Of a stretch of DNA of 15,164 bases, positions 13,924-15,164 are shown in pieces. The notes beneath the pieces were generated by a model. That model saw nothing but the letters and a program-made list of their open reading frames with translations, made no database searches and was not told the DNA's origin. The DNA is from DASVXQ01 sp046727955 (GTDB lineage Bacteria; Actinomycetota; CALGFH01). The stretch's first letter is position 1; each line of letters starts with the position of its first letter. Made by a program: the position numbers and the translations under genes. Location of the stretch: NCBI GenBank assembly GCA_046727955.1, contig JBKPDO010000375.1, forward strand, positions 1 to 15,164, in the 5' to 3' direction.

Positions 13924-14431
13924 TCCCCACCTCTTGGATGCTGTGCTGCTGGTCGGCGGCTCGCAGGGCGCTGATGGCCCGGTTGGTCAGGGACTTGATT
14001 GTGCCGGGCGAGCAGCCCATCAGCGCGGCGACCTCGCCGACGGGCAGGTCGGCGTAGTAGCGCAGCACCAGGGCGGTCCGCTGCCGGCGGGGCAGGGCTG
14101 CGACCGCTTGGCGGATGGCGTGCGCCTCGGCCAGATCCGGACCGGGCGGGTTGGCGGGCGCGAGCATGGCCAGCCGCGCTCGGGCCCGCCGCTCCGCCGC
14201 CAGTCGCCGCCACCAGGAGTTGGCAAGGTTGATCGCGACCCGGTACGCCCACGCGTCCGCGCGCTGGGCGGTCGGCCGGTGCAGCTTCGACCAGTTGACC
14301 CACAGCCGCGCGAGGGTTTCCTGGGTAAGCTCCTCGGCGACCTCGGCGTTGCCGCACAGCAGGGTGAGGGTGCCGACGAGCCGGGGCCGCATGAAGCGGC
14401 AGAACTCCACCACGTCCGGCGGATCGCTCAT
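13913..14431 (-). CDS. SigE-type ECF RNA polymerase sigma factor
   Basis: This 172-residue protein has region 2 at about 8-80 (FCRFMRPRLVGTLTLLCGNAEVAEELTQETLARLWVNWSKL, then AWAYRVAINLANSWWRR) and region 4 at about 103-158 (AVAALPRRQRTALVLRYYADLPVGEVAALMGCSPGTIKSLTNRAISALR), whose helix-turn-helix contacts the -35 promoter element. Length and motifs fit the actinobacterial SigE/SACE subgroup of ECF factors. ATG 14431 follows a purine-poor region with only a weak GATGGGGC ribosome site. The stop overlaps the start of the PASTA-domain gene. It would direct RNA polymerase to a small regulon, probably cell-envelope related given its partner. The 5' region carries a G-quadruplex motif and a perfect inverted repeat, described separately. 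Confidence 0.88.
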   Translation of the reverse strand: MSDPPDVVEFCRFMRPRLVGTLTLLCGNAEVAEELTQETLARLWVNWSKLHRPTAQRADAWAYRVAINLANSWWRRLAAERRARARLAMLAPANPPGPDLAEAHAIRQAVAALPRRQRTALVLRYYADLPVGEVAALMGCSPGTIKSLTNRAISALRAADQQHSIQEVGNDA

Positions 14432-14588
14432 CGGGATGCCCCATCGTCGGTCGTCGCATCGTCAGCTGGTGCCGCGGTGCCAGCAACCACCAGTAGAACG
14501 CGCGAAGCCACTCGAAGGTTCACTGCTCGTCGCAGCTGAGGACCGGCTGGACCCTCGGACGGTCGTGTCCTGGCCAGGTGAGCCTCAA

Positions 14589-14611
14589 GGGGGCGGGGGT
14601 GTGGGTGTGGG
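14589..14611 (+). other. G-quadruplex motif
   Basis: On the plus strand, four G-runs of 5, 5, 3 and 3 are separated by loops of 1, 3 and 3 bases (C, TGT, TGT). This meets the usual pattern for a stable parallel quadruplex. It lies about 160-180 bases upstream of the sigma factor start, on the template strand of that gene. Confidence 0.6.
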
Positions 14612-14633
14612 TCTCCGTCGCGACCGGGTCGTG

Positions 14634-14660
14634 CTGCTGCAGGCCGGGGACCTGCAGCAG
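14634..14660. repeat. Perfect 10-bp inverted repeat upstream of the sigma factor gene
   Basis: CTGCTGCAGG (14634-14643) and CCTGCAGCAG (14651-14660) are exact reverse complements separated by seven bases (CCGGGGA). It could be a protein-binding operator or, in RNA, a stable hairpin. No T-tract follows on either strand, so a standard terminator is less likely. It is about 200 bases before the sigma factor ATG. Confidence 0.6.
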
Positions 14661-14819
14661 GCCGCCACCTTTCTCCCCGCGGCGGCGAGGCGGGCAGCAA
14701 CGCGACCGGCGCCGACGTGGCCGGGCGTGTCCTGTGGGTGGTTAACCCGAAGTTCCCCCTGCGTGGAGCGCGGCAGGGCGTTTGCCTGCGGAAATGCGGG
14801 GTGATCTGATGCTGCCTGA

Positions 14820-15038
14820 CTACGCGTACCCGAGGCGGTGGGAGACGCCGAGGAGCTCGAAGGCGTGGCGCTGGAGGGGGGTGGGCGTGGTGATGACGGT
14901 GAAGGCGGGCAGGCCGCCGGCGGGCTGGATGCGGCTGGCGGCGATGGTGGCCAGGTCCTCCAGCAGGGTCGCGAAGCTGTGCACCGGCCCGCCGTCGGTG
15001 GTGGCTTTCGTGGCGGCCTTGGCCCCCGCGTTCCGCAG
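14820..15038 (-). pseudogene. IS1634-family transposase C-terminal fragment
   Basis: The minus strand reads 72 residues without interruption: LRNAGAKAATKATTDGGPVHSF, TLLEDLATIAASRIQPAGG, FTVITTPTPLQRHAFELLGVSHRLGYA, then TAG (14820-14822). The pattern ATKATTDGxPVHSFxTLLxDLATIA and TPTPxQxxAFxLLGV is the conserved end of IS1634 transposases. An in-frame TAG (15039-15041) lies directly upstream and nothing before it resembles the rest of the 500-plus-residue protein, so only the tail survives. Confidence 0.75.
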
Positions 15039-15041
15039 CTA

Positions 15042-15164
15042 ATCAGGGTTCTGGGCTACGGCTGGGGCTGAAGCCGCAGGTAGGCGGCCTGCGGCCTGGT
15101 GGGAATCCCGATTCGGCATAGATACACGCCTGTCCAATGACATGTTGATCTGCCTCGGAAGATG
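15042..15164. other. Non-coding window edge
   Basis: These last 123 bases show no gene or element signature on either strand; the catalytic part of the IS1634 transposase is absent here, so the fragment was cut before this point. Confidence 0.4.

Larger units (their letters stand above)
14432..14819. other. Non-coding region upstream of the sigma factor gene
   Basis: I see no gene in these 388 bases; the longest frames in either direction are compositional and lack motifs or ribosome sites. The stretch holds the presumed promoter of the sigma factor/PASTA pair, a G-rich quadruplex-type motif and a perfect 10-bp inverted repeat. No -10/-35 pair could be assigned with confidence. Confidence 0.5.

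Noticed and set aside
14428..14700. 90-codon minus-strand frame upstream of the sigma factor
   Set aside because: Proline/arginine-rich, no ribosome site, no motif, and it spans the G-quadruplex and palindrome.

Overview
The window is very GC-rich with GC-biased third codon positions. Its gene families (ISL3, IS110 and IS1634 transposases, PadR, SigE-type sigma factor, LppX/LprG-like lipoprotein, CsoR-family repressor) point to an actinobacterium-like genome, probably soil or environmental. This is an inference from gene content; no rRNA or tRNA gene is present to confirm it.

Layout. 1-1905 holds the start of an ISL3-family transposase (minus strand, running off the edge) and a frameshifted IS110-family recombinase (plus). 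1906-2433 is non-coding and leads into an intact LppX/LprG-like lipoprotein (2434-3222). 3240-4945 is a pile of transposase remains: an IS701-like C-terminus broken by a 14-bp tandem duplication, a rve-integrase element broken by one missing base, and an IS3 OrfB fragment ending in a nonsense codon. 5011-6531 is an intact gene of clearly lower GC encoding a SUKH (SMI1/KNR4) domain followed by a leucine-rich, F-box/LRR-like C-terminal half; it looks like an acquired orphan immunity-type gene. 6636-7742 is a decayed second rve-integrase element abutting the 5' remnant of a PadR-family regulator.

7896-11304 is the functional core: a tight seven-gene plus-strand operon encoding DsrE-like protein, TusA, sulfide:quinone oxidoreductase-like flavoprotein, second TusA, second DsrE-like protein (DsrE2 type), OsmC-like protein and a CsoR/CstR-family repressor. 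A perfect 7-bp inverted repeat of the C-rich/G-rich kind bound by CsoR/CstR proteins lies about 100 bp upstream of the first gene. The regulator has two conserved cysteines but no copper-ligand histidine, so I read the locus as a persulfide-sensing sulfide-oxidation and sulfane-sulfur-trafficking operon, functionally parallel to the staphylococcal cst system but with different enzymes and with no recognisable persulfide dioxygenase or rhodanese in the window.

11436-11810 (minus) is a small double zinc-motif protein. 12007-13158 (minus) is a second, heavily decayed IS110-family recombinase. 13216-14431 (minus) is an overlapping pair: a SigE-type ECF sigma factor and a membrane-anchored protein with an extracytoplasmic PASTA domain in the position of an anti-sigma factor. 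14432-14819 is non-coding but carries a G-quadruplex motif and a perfect 10-bp inverted repeat. 14820-15038 (minus) is a C-terminal IS1634 transposase fragment. In all, eight transposase loci are present, and every one visible beyond the window edge is broken, while the cellular genes between them are intact.
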